A DNA stretch of 30,856 nucleotides, from NCBI GenBank assembly GCA_964344215.1, contig CAYFMP010000047.1, positions 1 to 30,856 on the forward strand, in the 5' to 3' direction. Source of the DNA: CAYFMP01 sp964344215 (lineage in GTDB: Bacteria; Pseudomonadota; Alphaproteobacteria; Rhodospirillales; Casp-alpha2). Positions 1-8,249 of this stretch are shown here, piece by piece. Below the pieces are notes generated by a model, which did not search any database, had not been told where the DNA came from, and saw only the letters and a list, made by a program, of their open reading frames with translations. Position 1 is the first letter of the stretch; the number at the start of each line of letters is the position of its first letter. Both the position numbers and the translations under genes were made by a program.

Positions 1-71
1 ACGCGAACCGCTCCTTGCCAGGAGACCGGAGAGCGCGTCTCGGCGATTCCATATCAACGTGAACCGCTCTA
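1..71 (-). repeat. Degenerate dispersed repeat, left copy
   Basis: Read on the minus strand, this stretch begins with TAGAGCGG-T-TCACGTTGATA-T-GGAA (positions 71 down to 47). A second half-copy, GAGCGGTTCGCGT, lies at 13-1, exactly 56 nt from the first (69-57, GAGCGGTTCACGT; 12 of 13 identical). The right end of the window (30785-30856) holds the same arrangement: 23 of the first 25 bases are identical and the period is again 56 nt. The copy lies 33 nt beyond the bpt stop codon and is oriented with bpt transcription. It is probably a multi-copy intergenic element; its outer edge is cut by the window. Confidence 0.75.
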
Positions 72-103
72 TACTGCCGACGCACAGCAAGGCGCGACGC
101 CGT

Positions 104-835
104 TTACTCTTGGGAAGAGGGGAAGAGCTTCCATCCCTCGGGCGTTCGCGCCTCGAGCGGCTGGAATCGCTCCTTGTAGGACATTTTCGAACAGCCGCGT
201 ATCCAGAATCCGAGATAAACGTAATCCAAGTCGGCCAGCCGCGCGTTCCGGATCATCCACAGGATCATGAACGACCCGAGGCTGCGACGACCCAACACCG
301 GATCGAAGAAGCTGTAAACCGCCGACAATCCGCTTTCGACCCTGTCAATCAGGCTGACGGCGACCAGCTTGTCGTCACGGGTCCTGAACTCCACCACAAA
401 CGTATCGACGGGCGTATCCTCTATCAAAGCCTGATAGTCGTGGAAATCCATCTTCGACATCTCGCCGCCGGGATGGCGGGATTCCTGATAGGCGGTGAAA
501 AGCTGATACTGCTCGCCGGTAGCGACGACCGGCACTTCCTCGGCCCTGACGTCGCGATTGACGTTCAGAATTCGACGGTGCGAGCGCGATTTCTTGAATT
601 CCCGCGCTCGAACTCGGACCGCCGTACAAGCGTTACATTCGGGGCAGGCCGGCGCATAGGCTATCCCATGCGAACGCCGGAAGCCGGCGATCGAGAGTTG
701 GTCATGCAGGCGAGCCGCTTCGCGTCCCACCAGTTCGGTCACGACGCGGCGCTCGACGCGATCCGGAAGGTACGGACAGGGAAGGGGCGTCGTCGAGAAG
801 AAGAAACGGGTCTCGTGGATCGCTTTGTGTTTCAT
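104..835 (-). CDS. bpt: Aspartate/glutamate leucyltransferase (Bpt, N-end rule)
   Basis: A 243-residue cytoplasmic protein of the bacterial ATE/R-transferase family. Bpt moves leucine from Leu-tRNA to N-terminal Asp or Glu of proteins, marking them for ClpS/ClpAP degradation. Recognition rests on the N-terminal TTPLPCPYLP segment, the Cys-rich YAPACPECNACTAVRV region around residues 55-70, the SRHPGGEM segment, and the C-terminal GFWIRGCSKMSYKERFQPLE block typical of the GNAT-like half. The length matches the usual 240-250 residues. It lies 62 nt downstream of motB on the same strand, so it may be read through from motAB, although the functions are unrelated. The intact ATG start and family N-terminus make the start secure. 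Confidence 0.92.
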   Translation of the reverse strand: MKHKAIHETRFFFSTTPLPCPYLPDRVERRVVTELVGREAARLHDQLSIAGFRRSHGIAYAPACPECNACTAVRVRAREFKKSRSHRRILNVNRDVRAEEVPVVATGEQYQLFTAYQESRHPGGEMSKMDFHDYQALIEDTPVDTFVVEFRTRDDKLVAVSLIDRVESGLSAVYSFFDPVLGRRSLGSFMILWMIRNARLADLDYVYLGFWIRGCSKMSYKERFQPLEARTPEGWKLFPSSQE

Positions 836-897
836 ATCGACCGATCAACAGGCGGCATCGAGATGCTCCTTGCCGGACACATTTGCACTCGGAAGCG

Positions 898-2079
898 CTA
901 TTGCGCCTCGATCCGGGGCTGCAACTTCAATTGACTCCCCTGTTCCTGCAACTGGCGTTTCTTGATCTCCTCGAGACCCGGCAGGGACGGCTTCTGCTCA
1001 GGCTGCGGAACCACTTTGGGCGCGACGGGAACCGCCTGAACCGGAGCGGGAAGTGCCGGCTGCGCCTCCGGCACCGGTGTGGGCATCACCAAAGCCGGTG
1101 CGCCCCCGCCCTGCAGCTGGCGGCGTTTGATTTCCCTCAGCCCCGGCAGGACTTCCGGCTCGCCTTCCTGGACCCCCGGTTGCGGTGCCGCGCCCGTTCC
1201 GGTGCCGCGCAGGAGGATGATCGAAAGACGGCGGTTGCGGGCGTTCTTCGGGTCCTCGGGCAGCAGCGGTTCGGTCGCCGCCTTGCCGACCACTCTCGCC
1301 ATCCGGTCTTCGGGCACCTTGAAATGGACAAGCTCGCGCCGCGCCGAATTGGCCCGGTCGGCCGAAAGCTCCCAGTTGCTGTAACCGGTCGAGGTGCGAT
1401 AGGGAACCGCGTCGGTGTGCCCGGAAATGGAGATCTGCTGCGACATCGTCAAGACGACCTTGGAAACCAGTTCCAACAAGCGCCGCGTATGCAGATACAT
1501 CTTGGCGCTGCCGCTCGGGAACATGGCGAGCCCGTCCTGATCGAGCACTTGGATGCGGAGGCCTTCCGGCGTGTTGTCGATCATCAGGCTGTCCTGAAGC
1601 TGTCGCAGTTGCGGGGTGCTGTCGAGGGTTTCTTCCAACACCTCCTTGGCGTCCTCGAACTGCTCCTGTTCGACCTGTCGAAGCTTTTCCTCGGCCGCCT
1701 CCTCGGAGGGGTCTCCTTCCGCCTGCTCGACGGCGCTGTCCTCTCCACCGGTGCCGGCCTTCGGAGGCGGAAGATCGACGGTAACGCTGTCGCGTGACGT
1801 CGTCTCCGAAGCGGCGCCTTCCTCGGTCACCGTCTTGCCGCCTAGTATGTCGCCGCTGCCGCTGGTCGCGGTCGACGCGGTGACCGGCGCGAAGTAGTTG
1901 GAAATGCCCTCGAGCTGTTCCTGGGTCACAGAATTCAAGAGCCACAACAACAGGAAGAACGCCATCATCGCGGTGACGAAGTCGGCGTAAGCGATCTTCC
2001 AGGCGCCGCCGTGATGACCGTGAGCGCCTTTGCTCACCTTCTTGATGATTATCGGTTGCTTGGCAGCATCATCGGCCAT
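898..2079 (-). CDS. motB: Flagellar motor stator protein MotB
   Basis: A 393-residue inner-membrane protein. The cytoplasmic N-terminus is Lys/His-rich and is followed by a single membrane span at about 31-50 that contains the proton-path aspartate Asp33 (AYADFVTAMMAFF). An OmpA/MotB peptidoglycan-binding domain lies at about 170-300, with the SGHTDAVPY, NWELSADRA and NRRLSIILLR motifs. MotB anchors the stator to the wall and conducts protons with MotA. The last 90 residues are a Pro/Gln-rich tail, beyond the usual MotB end, that contains the motif LPGL-x-EIK-x-RQLQ twice (311-323 and 366-378). The gene follows motA after 52 nt, so the two form an operon. The ATG start gives the expected short cytoplasmic leader. 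Confidence 0.93.
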   Translation of the reverse strand: MADDAAKQPIIIKKVSKGAHGHHGGAWKIAYADFVTAMMAFFLLLWLLNSVTQEQLEGISNYFAPVTASTATSGSGDILGGKTVTEEGAASETTSRDSVTVDLPPPKAGTGGEDSAVEQAEGDPSEEAAEEKLRQVEQEQFEDAKEVLEETLDSTPQLRQLQDSLMIDNTPEGLRIQVLDQDGLAMFPSGSAKMYLHTRRLLELVSKVVLTMSQQISISGHTDAVPYRTSTGYSNWELSADRANSARRELVHFKVPEDRMARVVGKAATEPLLPEDPKNARNRRLSIILLRGTGTGAAPQPGVQEGEPEVLPGLREIKRRQLQGGGAPALVMPTPVPEAQPALPAPVQAVPVAPKVVPQPEQKPSLPGLEEIKKRQLQEQGSQLKLQPRIEAQ

Positions 2080-2131
2080 CGCGGATATCCACTCGGTCCT
2101 CGAACACTAATTCTAGCCCGAATTAAGACAA

Positions 2132-2992
2132 CTATGAAGGCGCCGGCAGTTCCCCGACCATTTCCTCGACCTCGGCGAAGGTGGGGCGAACGTGTCCGGC
2201 CAGCGTCTTGCGCGCGAATTCGACCGAAACCTGCGGAGCGTAACCCTGCATGTGCCCGATGAGCGCCACCTTGATGCACAACAGATAGTGATGGTCCGCG
2301 TTGTAGGTCGCTTCCAGGGAACGCGCGATCGGAGTGAGGACGCCGTACGAGAAGAAGATGCCGCTGAAGGTGCCGACCAGGGCGGCGGCAATCAGTCCAC
2401 CGAGGATTTCGGGAGGCTCGGTAATCGAACTCATGGTGACGATGACGCCGAGAACGGCGGCGACGATACCAAGCGCCGGCACCGCATCGCCGAAAACCGC
2501 ATACGCGGTCGAAATAGAGTGCAATTCGCCGTGATGAATATCCAGCTCCTCGTCCATGACCGCTTCGACTTCGTGCGGATTGCTCGCGCCCAGGGTCAGT
2601 AACCGCAAGTAATCGCACAGGAATTCGACGGCATGGTGGTCGTTCTGAAAGTTGGGGAAGTTGGCGAACAGGGTGCTTTCCGCCGGTTTTTCCACATGGC
2701 TTTCGAGCGCCAGATCGCCCTTCGTCTTGGCCAGCTTGAACACCGTGAACAGAACCCCGAGCAGTTCGATATAGGCTTCCTTCTTGTACTTCGGCCCCTT
2801 CAGCAGAGTCCCGAACGCCTTGGCGGAGCCGGCGAGGACCGGTTTGGGATTGGAGATCACGAAGGCGCCGAGGCCGGCGCCGATGATGATCACAAATTCG
2901 ATGGGCTGCCAAAGGATCCCGAGGTCGCCGTGAACGGAGTATCCTCCGAACACGGACCCGAAAACGATCAACAAGCCGACAATGAAAAACAT
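2132..2992 (-). CDS. motA: Flagellar motor stator protein MotA
   Basis: A 286-residue polytopic inner-membrane protein that forms the proton-conducting stator ring with MotB. Hydrophobic spans are seen at about 2-22 and 32-50 and again at about 165-190 and 198-220, the four-helix pattern of MotA. A large cytoplasmic loop between spans 2 and 3 carries the charged residues that touch FliG. The family block AVFGDAVPALGIVAAVLGVI and the following GGLIAAALVGTFSGIFFSYG are diagnostic. The start is the ATG immediately before the first span. It is first in the motA-motB transcript, and the only promoter-like sequence found is at 3092-3121. Confidence 0.94.
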   Translation of the reverse strand: MFFIVGLLIVFGSVFGGYSVHGDLGILWQPIEFVIIIGAGLGAFVISNPKPVLAGSAKAFGTLLKGPKYKKEAYIELLGVLFTVFKLAKTKGDLALESHVEKPAESTLFANFPNFQNDHHAVEFLCDYLRLLTLGASNPHEVEAVMDEELDIHHGELHSISTAYAVFGDAVPALGIVAAVLGVIVTMSSITEPPEILGGLIAAALVGTFSGIFFSYGVLTPIARSLEATYNADHHYLLCIKVALIGHMQGYAPQVSVEFARKTLAGHVRPTFAEVEEMVGELPAPS

Positions 2993-3543
2993 CCAGGCTC
3001 CCCAAGGTATCCAGACAACCGGATTCTCCGGCCGCTTTGGCTAAGCCTCCCCCAGGCGAACGCTATAATCTGCCAGGCAGGGCGGCAAGACCTTATATGA
3101 GCAAAAAAAGGCGTTTGTCGCTAGCCACTTGCGTTCTGCCCGACTGAGGTCGATCGATCTATCGATCGGATGCTACGGTAAATGGATCGAGGCCGAGTTT
3201 TCAATTCCAGATAGGCAGGAGACAGCATCGATTGGTTACCGATTTCGTTTGACTTTTCAAAGCCTTATATCAACCTCCGCATCGTTGGCAGTAGCCGTCG
3301 CGACCGCGTCGGCCGACCAATCACCCGTTTGATGCCGGCGAGCCGTCGGCGCCGCCTTCGCTCCTCCCCCTACGTCTTGGCGAGCCTGGCGATTACGACT
3401 GCCTCCTTAGACACCGTTTTGAACGGCCGACGATTCGCAGGTAACGTTCGGGCCTGGGGTCGACGGAAGATAGTTCGCCCGCGCAACCGCCGCGTTTCGT
3501 CGTGGCGGAGATCGAAAACAAGAGGTTTCTTAGGATTACCGGA
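2993..3543. other. Long intergenic region between motA and the methyltransferase
   Basis: About 550 nt separate two divergent genes. No reading frame here resembles a protein I know. The motA promoter candidate lies at 3092-3121. A perfect inverted repeat, CGATCGAT-CT-ATCGATCG, lies at 3151-3168; it could be an operator or chance, since CGATCG-rich words are common in this genome. A TATAAT box at 3064-3069 has no convincing -35 element. The stretch around 3240-3290 is locally AT-richer. No RNA gene was recognised. Confidence 0.5.
3092..3121 (-). promoter_or_regulatory. Candidate promoter for motAB
   Basis: On the minus strand, GCGACA (3121-3116) is followed after 18 nt by TATAAG (3097-3092), about 100 nt upstream of the motA start. 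The -10 matches the consensus at 5 of 6 positions and the -35 at 4 of 6. No sigma-54 or sigma-28 flagellar promoter was recognised here. The call rests on sequence match alone. Confidence 0.3.
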
Positions 3544-4332
3544 TTGCCGAGCAGATCGAACCGCCGGACACTTGCCCGGATGCCGCCTGTCCTCCGCGCC
3601 TTGGCCTGCCAGATCGTCGCCGGCACGGCGGCGTTCGGGGTGGCGTGGTCCCTGCGCACCGGGGCCGGAGTCGACGCATCGCTGCCGCTGGTGCTGGCCG
3701 GGCAGGGGATTGTCGCGGCCGTTCTCAGCGGCCGGGTCGGCTTGGCGCCGTGGTGGGTTCCCATCCAGTTGGTATTCCCGGCTGCCGTCGGTGCCGCTTT
3801 GCTGCTGCCGGTTTCTCCATGGATCTATCTGACGATCGCCGTGGCACTTCTGTTGGTTTTTTGGAATGCCGGCGGCGACCGGGTGCCTCTATACCTGACC
3901 AACCGGACGACCTGGGCCGCCCTGGCGGAGCGGCTTCCCGAAGGCGAAGGAGGGAGGTTTATAGACCTTGGCAGTGGACTGGGCGGCACTTTGCTCTACC
4001 TCGCCAAGGCCCGTCCCGATATGAGGTTCGAGGGCATTGAATCGGCGCCGCTTCCATACGCGATCTCGCGGCTCCGAATGGCGATTTCGGGGCGCACCAA
4101 CATCGTCTTTCGCTTCGGCAGCCTGTGGAAAGCCGATCTGAACACCTACGACATCGTCTATTGCTTCCTGTCGCCGGCGCCGATGGCCGCCCTTTACGAC
4201 AAGGTACGCAAGGAAATGCGGACCGGGACCCTGTTCGTCAGCAACTCCTTCGAGGTTCCGGGCCGTCCCGCCGACGAAACCCTCGAAGTGGACGATTCAC
4301 GCCGAACCCGCCTACTGATATGGCACGTATGA
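3544..4332 (+). CDS. Membrane-anchored class I SAM-dependent methyltransferase, substrate unknown
   Basis: The protein has 262 residues from the TTG at 3544. It begins with three or four hydrophobic segments (about 16-36, 47-60, 70-88 and 92-108), followed by a soluble Rossmann-type methyltransferase half. The SAM-binding motif I, FIDLGSGLGG, is at 139-148; motif II acidic residues are in EGIES; the DIVYCFLSP segment fits motif IV. The closest family I can name is the small class I methyltransferases of alphaproteobacteria, without a known substrate. The start is uncertain. TTG 3544 has an AGGA eight bases upstream. A GTG at 3502 has no visible ribosome-binding site, and an ATG at 3580 is also in frame. 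It is convergent with ilvA, 15 nt apart. Confidence 0.75.
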   Translation: MPSRSNRRTLARMPPVLRALACQIVAGTAAFGVAWSLRTGAGVDASLPLVLAGQGIVAAVLSGRVGLAPWWVPIQLVFPAAVGAALLLPVSPWIYLTIAVALLLVFWNAGGDRVPLYLTNRTTWAALAERLPEGEGGRFIDLGSGLGGTLLYLAKARPDMRFEGIESAPLPYAISRLRMAISGRTNIVFRFGSLWKADLNTYDIVYCFLSPAPMAALYDKVRKEMRTGTLFVSNSFEVPGRPADETLEVDDSRRTRLLIWHV

Positions 4333-4347
4333 GGGCTTTGGGGACGT

Positions 4348-5577
4348 TCAGCGATCCGTCTCCAGGGAGGTGTCGCCGAGCAACCGCGTTTCGTGGCCGG
4401 CTTCGGTCAGCTTGTCGACGATCTGGCGGACGTGGTTGATATCGAGGGTCTCGACGACGACGTCGACGTCGGCTTCCTTGACGGGGACGTCGCGAAACAG
4501 GCGTTGATGATAAACCTCGATGATGTTGCCGCCGCAACTGCCGATCATGCCCGATACCTTCGACAACACGCCGGGCGCATCGGTGATATGGACCCTCAGC
4601 CGGACAAGCCGTCCCTCCCGGACCAGACCGCGCATCAGGATCGACGACAGGATACGGGAATCGATATTGCCGCCTGTCACCACCAGGCCGACTTTCTTGT
4701 CCCTGAAGCGCCCGCCGTTATCGACGAGCGCTGCCAAACCGGCGGCGCCGGCTCCTTCGACGACGAGCCGCTGCAATTCCAGGAACGACTGAACGGCCCT
4801 CTCGATCCCGGACTCATCGACGACCAGAACGTCTGAGACGAGTTCCTCGATAATCGGCCGCGTCAGTTCGCCGGGTTCCTTGACGGCGATCCCGTCGGCG
4901 ATGGTCGAGCCGCCGCCGCCCGGTTCCTCGCCGCGCAGCGTGCGCGACATCGACGGAAAGGCGGCGCACTCGACACCGAATATCTCGATTTCCGGTTTCA
5001 GCGCCTTGGCGGCGATCGCCGAGCCGGCAATGATTCCGCCGCCGCCGATGGGGATGATCAGGGCATCGAGGTCCGGTGCATCGGTCAGGAATTCGAGCCC
5101 GACCGTTCCCTGGCCGGTGATCACCCGTTCGTCGTCATAGGGGTGCACGAAGACGGTGCCGTCGATCTCCACGGGCTGCATGGCGTGCTGGCGGGCTTCG
5201 GCCAGGGTCTCGCCGCATAGTTCGACATGCGCGCCGAGCGCTTCGGTGCGGGCGACCTTGGTGAACGGTGTGTTTTCCGGCATGAAGATGGTCGCCGGAA
5301 TATCCAGACGATTGGCGTGGTAGGCAACGCCTTGCGCATGATTGCCGGCCGAGGCCGCAACCACGCCCCGCTTCCTCTCTTCCGGACTCAATGTCGACAA
5401 TCTGATATAGGCGCCGCGCGGCTTGAAAGATCCCGTGACCTGCATGTTCTCGAGTTTGAGGAACACTTGGGCGCCTGTGAGGTCGGAAAGGGCCTGCGAT
5501 CCGATGGTCGGGGTGCGAACGACCTGTCCCCGCAGATCGACGGCGGCAGCCCGTATGGACTCGATGCTAACCGACAT
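4348..5577 (-). CDS. ilvA: Threonine ammonia-lyase (threonine dehydratase)
   Basis: A 409-residue PLP enzyme of fold type II that deaminates threonine (often also serine) to 2-oxobutanoate, the first step from threonine to isoleucine. The PLP lysine is Lys52 in TGSFKPRGAY. The phosphate-binding loop is seen in PIGGGGII, and the family segment SAGNHAQGVAY is present. A single C-terminal ACT domain begins at about residue 325 (VRLRVHITDAPGVLSKVSG). This size and single ACT domain resemble the shorter TdcB/IlvA class rather than the 510-residue E. coli IlvA, so a biosynthetic or catabolic role cannot be settled from sequence. It follows the acylase gene after 66 nt on the same strand and may share its transcript. 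Confidence 0.9.
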   Translation of the reverse strand: MSVSIESIRAAAVDLRGQVVRTPTIGSQALSDLTGAQVFLKLENMQVTGSFKPRGAYIRLSTLSPEERKRGVVAASAGNHAQGVAYHANRLDIPATIFMPENTPFTKVARTEALGAHVELCGETLAEARQHAMQPVEIDGTVFVHPYDDERVITGQGTVGLEFLTDAPDLDALIIPIGGGGIIAGSAIAAKALKPEIEIFGVECAAFPSMSRTLRGEEPGGGGSTIADGIAVKEPGELTRPIIEELVSDVLVVDESGIERAVQSFLELQRLVVEGAGAAGLAALVDNGGRFRDKKVGLVVTGGNIDSRILSSILMRGLVREGRLVRLRVHITDAPGVLSKVSGMIGSCGGNIIEVYHQRLFRDVPVKEADVDVVVETLDINHVRQIVDKLTEAGHETRLLGDTSLETDR

Positions 5578-5643
5578 GACAACCCCTCATCCCAGCAGCC
5601 CGGAGCACACCATTTTCATCACGGGCCGAAAGGTTTTTCAACG

Positions 5644-8076
5644 TTAACCTCCCGACCAGGATTGCGGACGCAGAGTCAACCGCTCGGCAAACGCCGCCGC
5701 CAAGGCGGCCGGCGACATGCCGACCCGCCGAAATCGACCGTCCCGCCAGGCCTCCAGCATGTCGTCGTAATGCTTGGACAGGAAGTTGCCGGATTGTCCG
5801 GTGGCGATCATGAAGCGGGAGCGTTTCAGATCGGCCAGATCGTAGATGACGCGGAGCCCGGCTCCATGGATGTGGGCGAATGGATCGGCCGGGTCGCCGA
5901 CCCGGCTCGCTCCCCGGCTGATCGTGTAGTTTCCGCCGTCCGACGGTATCTGAAGGTCGGCGTAGCGTCCGAACACGGGAACGCCGGATAGCGCCGGATG
6001 CCGAAACTTGGCGATGTGGACGCTCGACCACCGCCAGCTTTCCAGGCGCTCGCCATAGTCGGCGACCAGTTCCCGCAAGGCCTGCTCAAGCGAAAGGCGA
6101 AGGCGCGCCGAGCAATCCTCCGCCACCTCGGGTGTCGTCAGATCGTCGCACCACGATTGCTTTTCGGTAAGAACCGAGCGGATGAACCGCGGTCTCAGAC
6201 CAAGGAAGCGTCCGGTGAGTTCCTTCAATTCGTCGCCATAGACCGCTTTGTTGAAGGCCAGCAACCAAGCGGAAAAGATCAATGGTTCGGGTTTCCGTCT
6301 GTGCATCGTTCCGTCCCACACTCTCAGCAGGTTGAGAGCGGTGGCCTGAAAGGCGTTCTCCGGTTCGAGATCGAGCATCAGCGGCAGCAGGTCGCGGGCC
6401 ATCGACGACAAGATATCCCGCTGGGTGTGGGCGGTGCTGTCGAGCGAATGGGCGTTGCGCGAATCGAGCAGTTCGAGGATGCGCTCGGCGCGATAGCGCG
6501 ATTCCCAATCGTGGGTGATGAAATGGGGATATCCCTCCGAAACGATGCGGTTGTTGGCGTTGACGATACGGCCCGATTCCGGATTGAAGGCGCGCGGTAG
6601 CCGCTCGAAAGCGACGAAACCCTGCCAATCCGTCGCCCCCGTCCATCCGGGTCCGGGAACCAGGCCCCGACCGCCGCGCCGCAGGGGGACCAATCCGGGT
6701 GCGATGAAACCGATGTTGCCGGCGACGTCGGCGTAGACGAAGTTCTGCTGCGGTCCCTGGAAGTAGCGCAACGCTTCGCTGAAGGCGCGCCATCCGTTCG
6801 CCCGATTGAGGTCGAATAAAGACCTTGCCGTCAGATCGTTCGGCTGCATGTAGGTGGCAGCCAACGCAACGACGTAGCGTTCGCCGGTCATGCCGGCAAG
6901 TTCGGGACGAAGGTCCGAAATGACCGGTCCGTGCTCGGTCGAGCGAACCTCCAACTCGATATCCGATTCACCCCGGATATTGATGACTTCCTTGCGCCGA
7001 TAGAACGGCCGCGAACCATCCGGGGTTACGTAACGGTCGGTATGCCCGTCTTCGAGCTCTTCGATGAACAGGTCTTCCAAATCCGACTGCGTCGACGCGA
7101 CTCCCCACGCAATGCGTTCGTTGTGGCCGAGGATAGTGAACGGGACGCCTGGTACGGTGGCGCCGGTTACGCTTAAGCCTGGAGCTTCGATACGGGCCAG
7201 GTACCAGACGATGGGTGCGCCGAAACCGAGATGCGGATCGTTGGCCAAGATCGGCCCTCCCGTCGCCGTCGCCGAGGGCGCCAAAGCCCAAACGTTGGAG
7301 GCGCCCATCGGCGGCCCCTGCGGCCACGGTGACAGCGCCGTGAGCCCTTCCCAGACGGAGCCGGTACCGTTCGTCGCCGACAGCGTGACAGGGGCGTCGG
7401 CCGGATAGTCGGGCCACAGTTCGGCGATCCGCTCCGGCGGCAGTCTTTCGGCGAGTTGGGCGCGAAACACTTCGTCGCGCCAGTTTCCGGCCAGTCGGGT
7501 CGCCATGATCTTCCCCCAAACCAGGGAGTCGGACGGCGTCCAGGGCTCTGGCCTGAAACGTACAAGAGCGAACTCGGGCGCGACCAGGTCGGTCCTGGCC
7601 GACAGCCACGAATTGACGCCGGCGGCGTAGCTGTCGAGCGCGTCGCGGACCGGATCGGGCAAGTCGCGGTAAGCTTTTTCGGCAAGGCGATGGAGACCGA
7701 GAGTACGCATCCAGCGGTCGCTCCGCAGCCCCGCCCGGCCGACGACCTCGGACAGCCTGCCGGCGCCCAGGCGGCGCATCATCTCCATTTGCCAGAAACG
7801 ATCCTGCGCGTGCACGTAACCGAGCGCGAAATAAGCGTCTTCCGAGGAACCGGCGAAAATATTGGGAATGCCGACCGGGTCGCGGACAATTTCGACCGGC
7901 GCCTTCAGGCCGCGCTCGACGACAATCGTCCCCGACGTTTGCGGCAAGGTCCCGCGAAGCGAAACCGTAATCCCGACCGCCAGCACACTCAGCATCAGCG
8001 GCGTCCCAATCAGCGACCATTTCAGGAATCGGTTCAAGCCCCGTACCCCCTCTATACCCTGCCGGAATACCCTCAT
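5644..8076 (-). CDS. Penicillin acylase family Ntn-hydrolase
   Basis: The protein has 810 residues from the ATG at 8076. An N-terminal hydrophobic segment at about 18-40 should act as a signal sequence or membrane anchor, placing the enzyme in the periplasm. The family matures by self-cleavage into alpha and beta chains. The expected new N-terminal nucleophile is Ser260 in MGASNVWAL. Downstream family blocks include GHNERIAWGVAS and the NANNRIV segment that holds the oxyanion-hole asparagine. Substrates in this family include beta-lactams, acyl-homoserine lactones and other amides; nothing here chooses among them. The open frame extends upstream to 8226, but that region has no family similarity and runs into the adjacent promoter region. 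It heads a likely two-gene unit with ilvA. Confidence 0.88.
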   Translation of the reverse strand: MRVFRQGIEGVRGLNRFLKWSLIGTPLMLSVLAVGITVSLRGTLPQTSGTIVVERGLKAPVEIVRDPVGIPNIFAGSSEDAYFALGYVHAQDRFWQMEMMRRLGAGRLSEVVGRAGLRSDRWMRTLGLHRLAEKAYRDLPDPVRDALDSYAAGVNSWLSARTDLVAPEFALVRFRPEPWTPSDSLVWGKIMATRLAGNWRDEVFRAQLAERLPPERIAELWPDYPADAPVTLSATNGTGSVWEGLTALSPWPQGPPMGASNVWALAPSATATGGPILANDPHLGFGAPIVWYLARIEAPGLSVTGATVPGVPFTILGHNERIAWGVASTQSDLEDLFIEELEDGHTDRYVTPDGSRPFYRRKEVINIRGESDIELEVRSTEHGPVISDLRPELAGMTGERYVVALAATYMQPNDLTARSLFDLNRANGWRAFSEALRYFQGPQQNFVYADVAGNIGFIAPGLVPLRRGGRGLVPGPGWTGATDWQGFVAFERLPRAFNPESGRIVNANNRIVSEGYPHFITHDWESRYRAERILELLDSRNAHSLDSTAHTQRDILSSMARDLLPLMLDLEPENAFQATALNLLRVWDGTMHRRKPEPLIFSAWLLAFNKAVYGDELKELTGRFLGLRPRFIRSVLTEKQSWCDDLTTPEVAEDCSARLRLSLEQALRELVADYGERLESWRWSSVHIAKFRHPALSGVPVFGRYADLQIPSDGGNYTISRGASRVGDPADPFAHIHGAGLRVIYDLADLKRSRFMIATGQSGNFLSKHYDDMLEAWRDGRFRRVGMSPAALAAAFAERLTLRPQSWSGG

Positions 8077-8167
8077 CGGATTAGGCGTGCAAACGGCATT
8101 TCTCCCAACCGGCGTTTCACCGTCGGCCGTTTTCGGGAAACCGGCCGAAATTCGCGGTGGATGCGGG

Positions 8168-8196
8168 TTTACCGATCCTGGGGATCGCGATATATA
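8168..8196 (+). promoter_or_regulatory. Candidate promoter for the CoA-transferase gene
   Basis: TTTACC (8168-8173) and TATATA (8191-8196) are separated by 17 nt, about 55 nt upstream of the CoA-transferase start. The spacer contains a small dyad, GATCC-TGG-GGATC (8174-8186), which could be an operator or chance. No experimental support is available. Confidence 0.4.
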
Positions 8197-8249
8197 GCTG
8201 CGGCGATGGGCCGCATCCGGCCACATGGCATTTACTGAGGGGATACCGA

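Noticed and set aside
59..934. Plus-strand frame of 291 codons at the left end
   Set aside because: It lies opposite bpt and crosses into motB; the minus-strand proteins match known families throughout, this one none.
3064..3069. Perfect TATAAT between motA and the methyltransferase on the plus strand
   Set aside because: No acceptable -35 hexamer lies 15-19 nt upstream, and the next plus-strand gene is about 470 nt away.
8157..8249. Upstream extension of the CoA-transferase frame
   Set aside because: The added 31 residues have no family similarity and cover the candidate promoter; ATG 8250 has a good ribosome-binding site and the family N-terminus.
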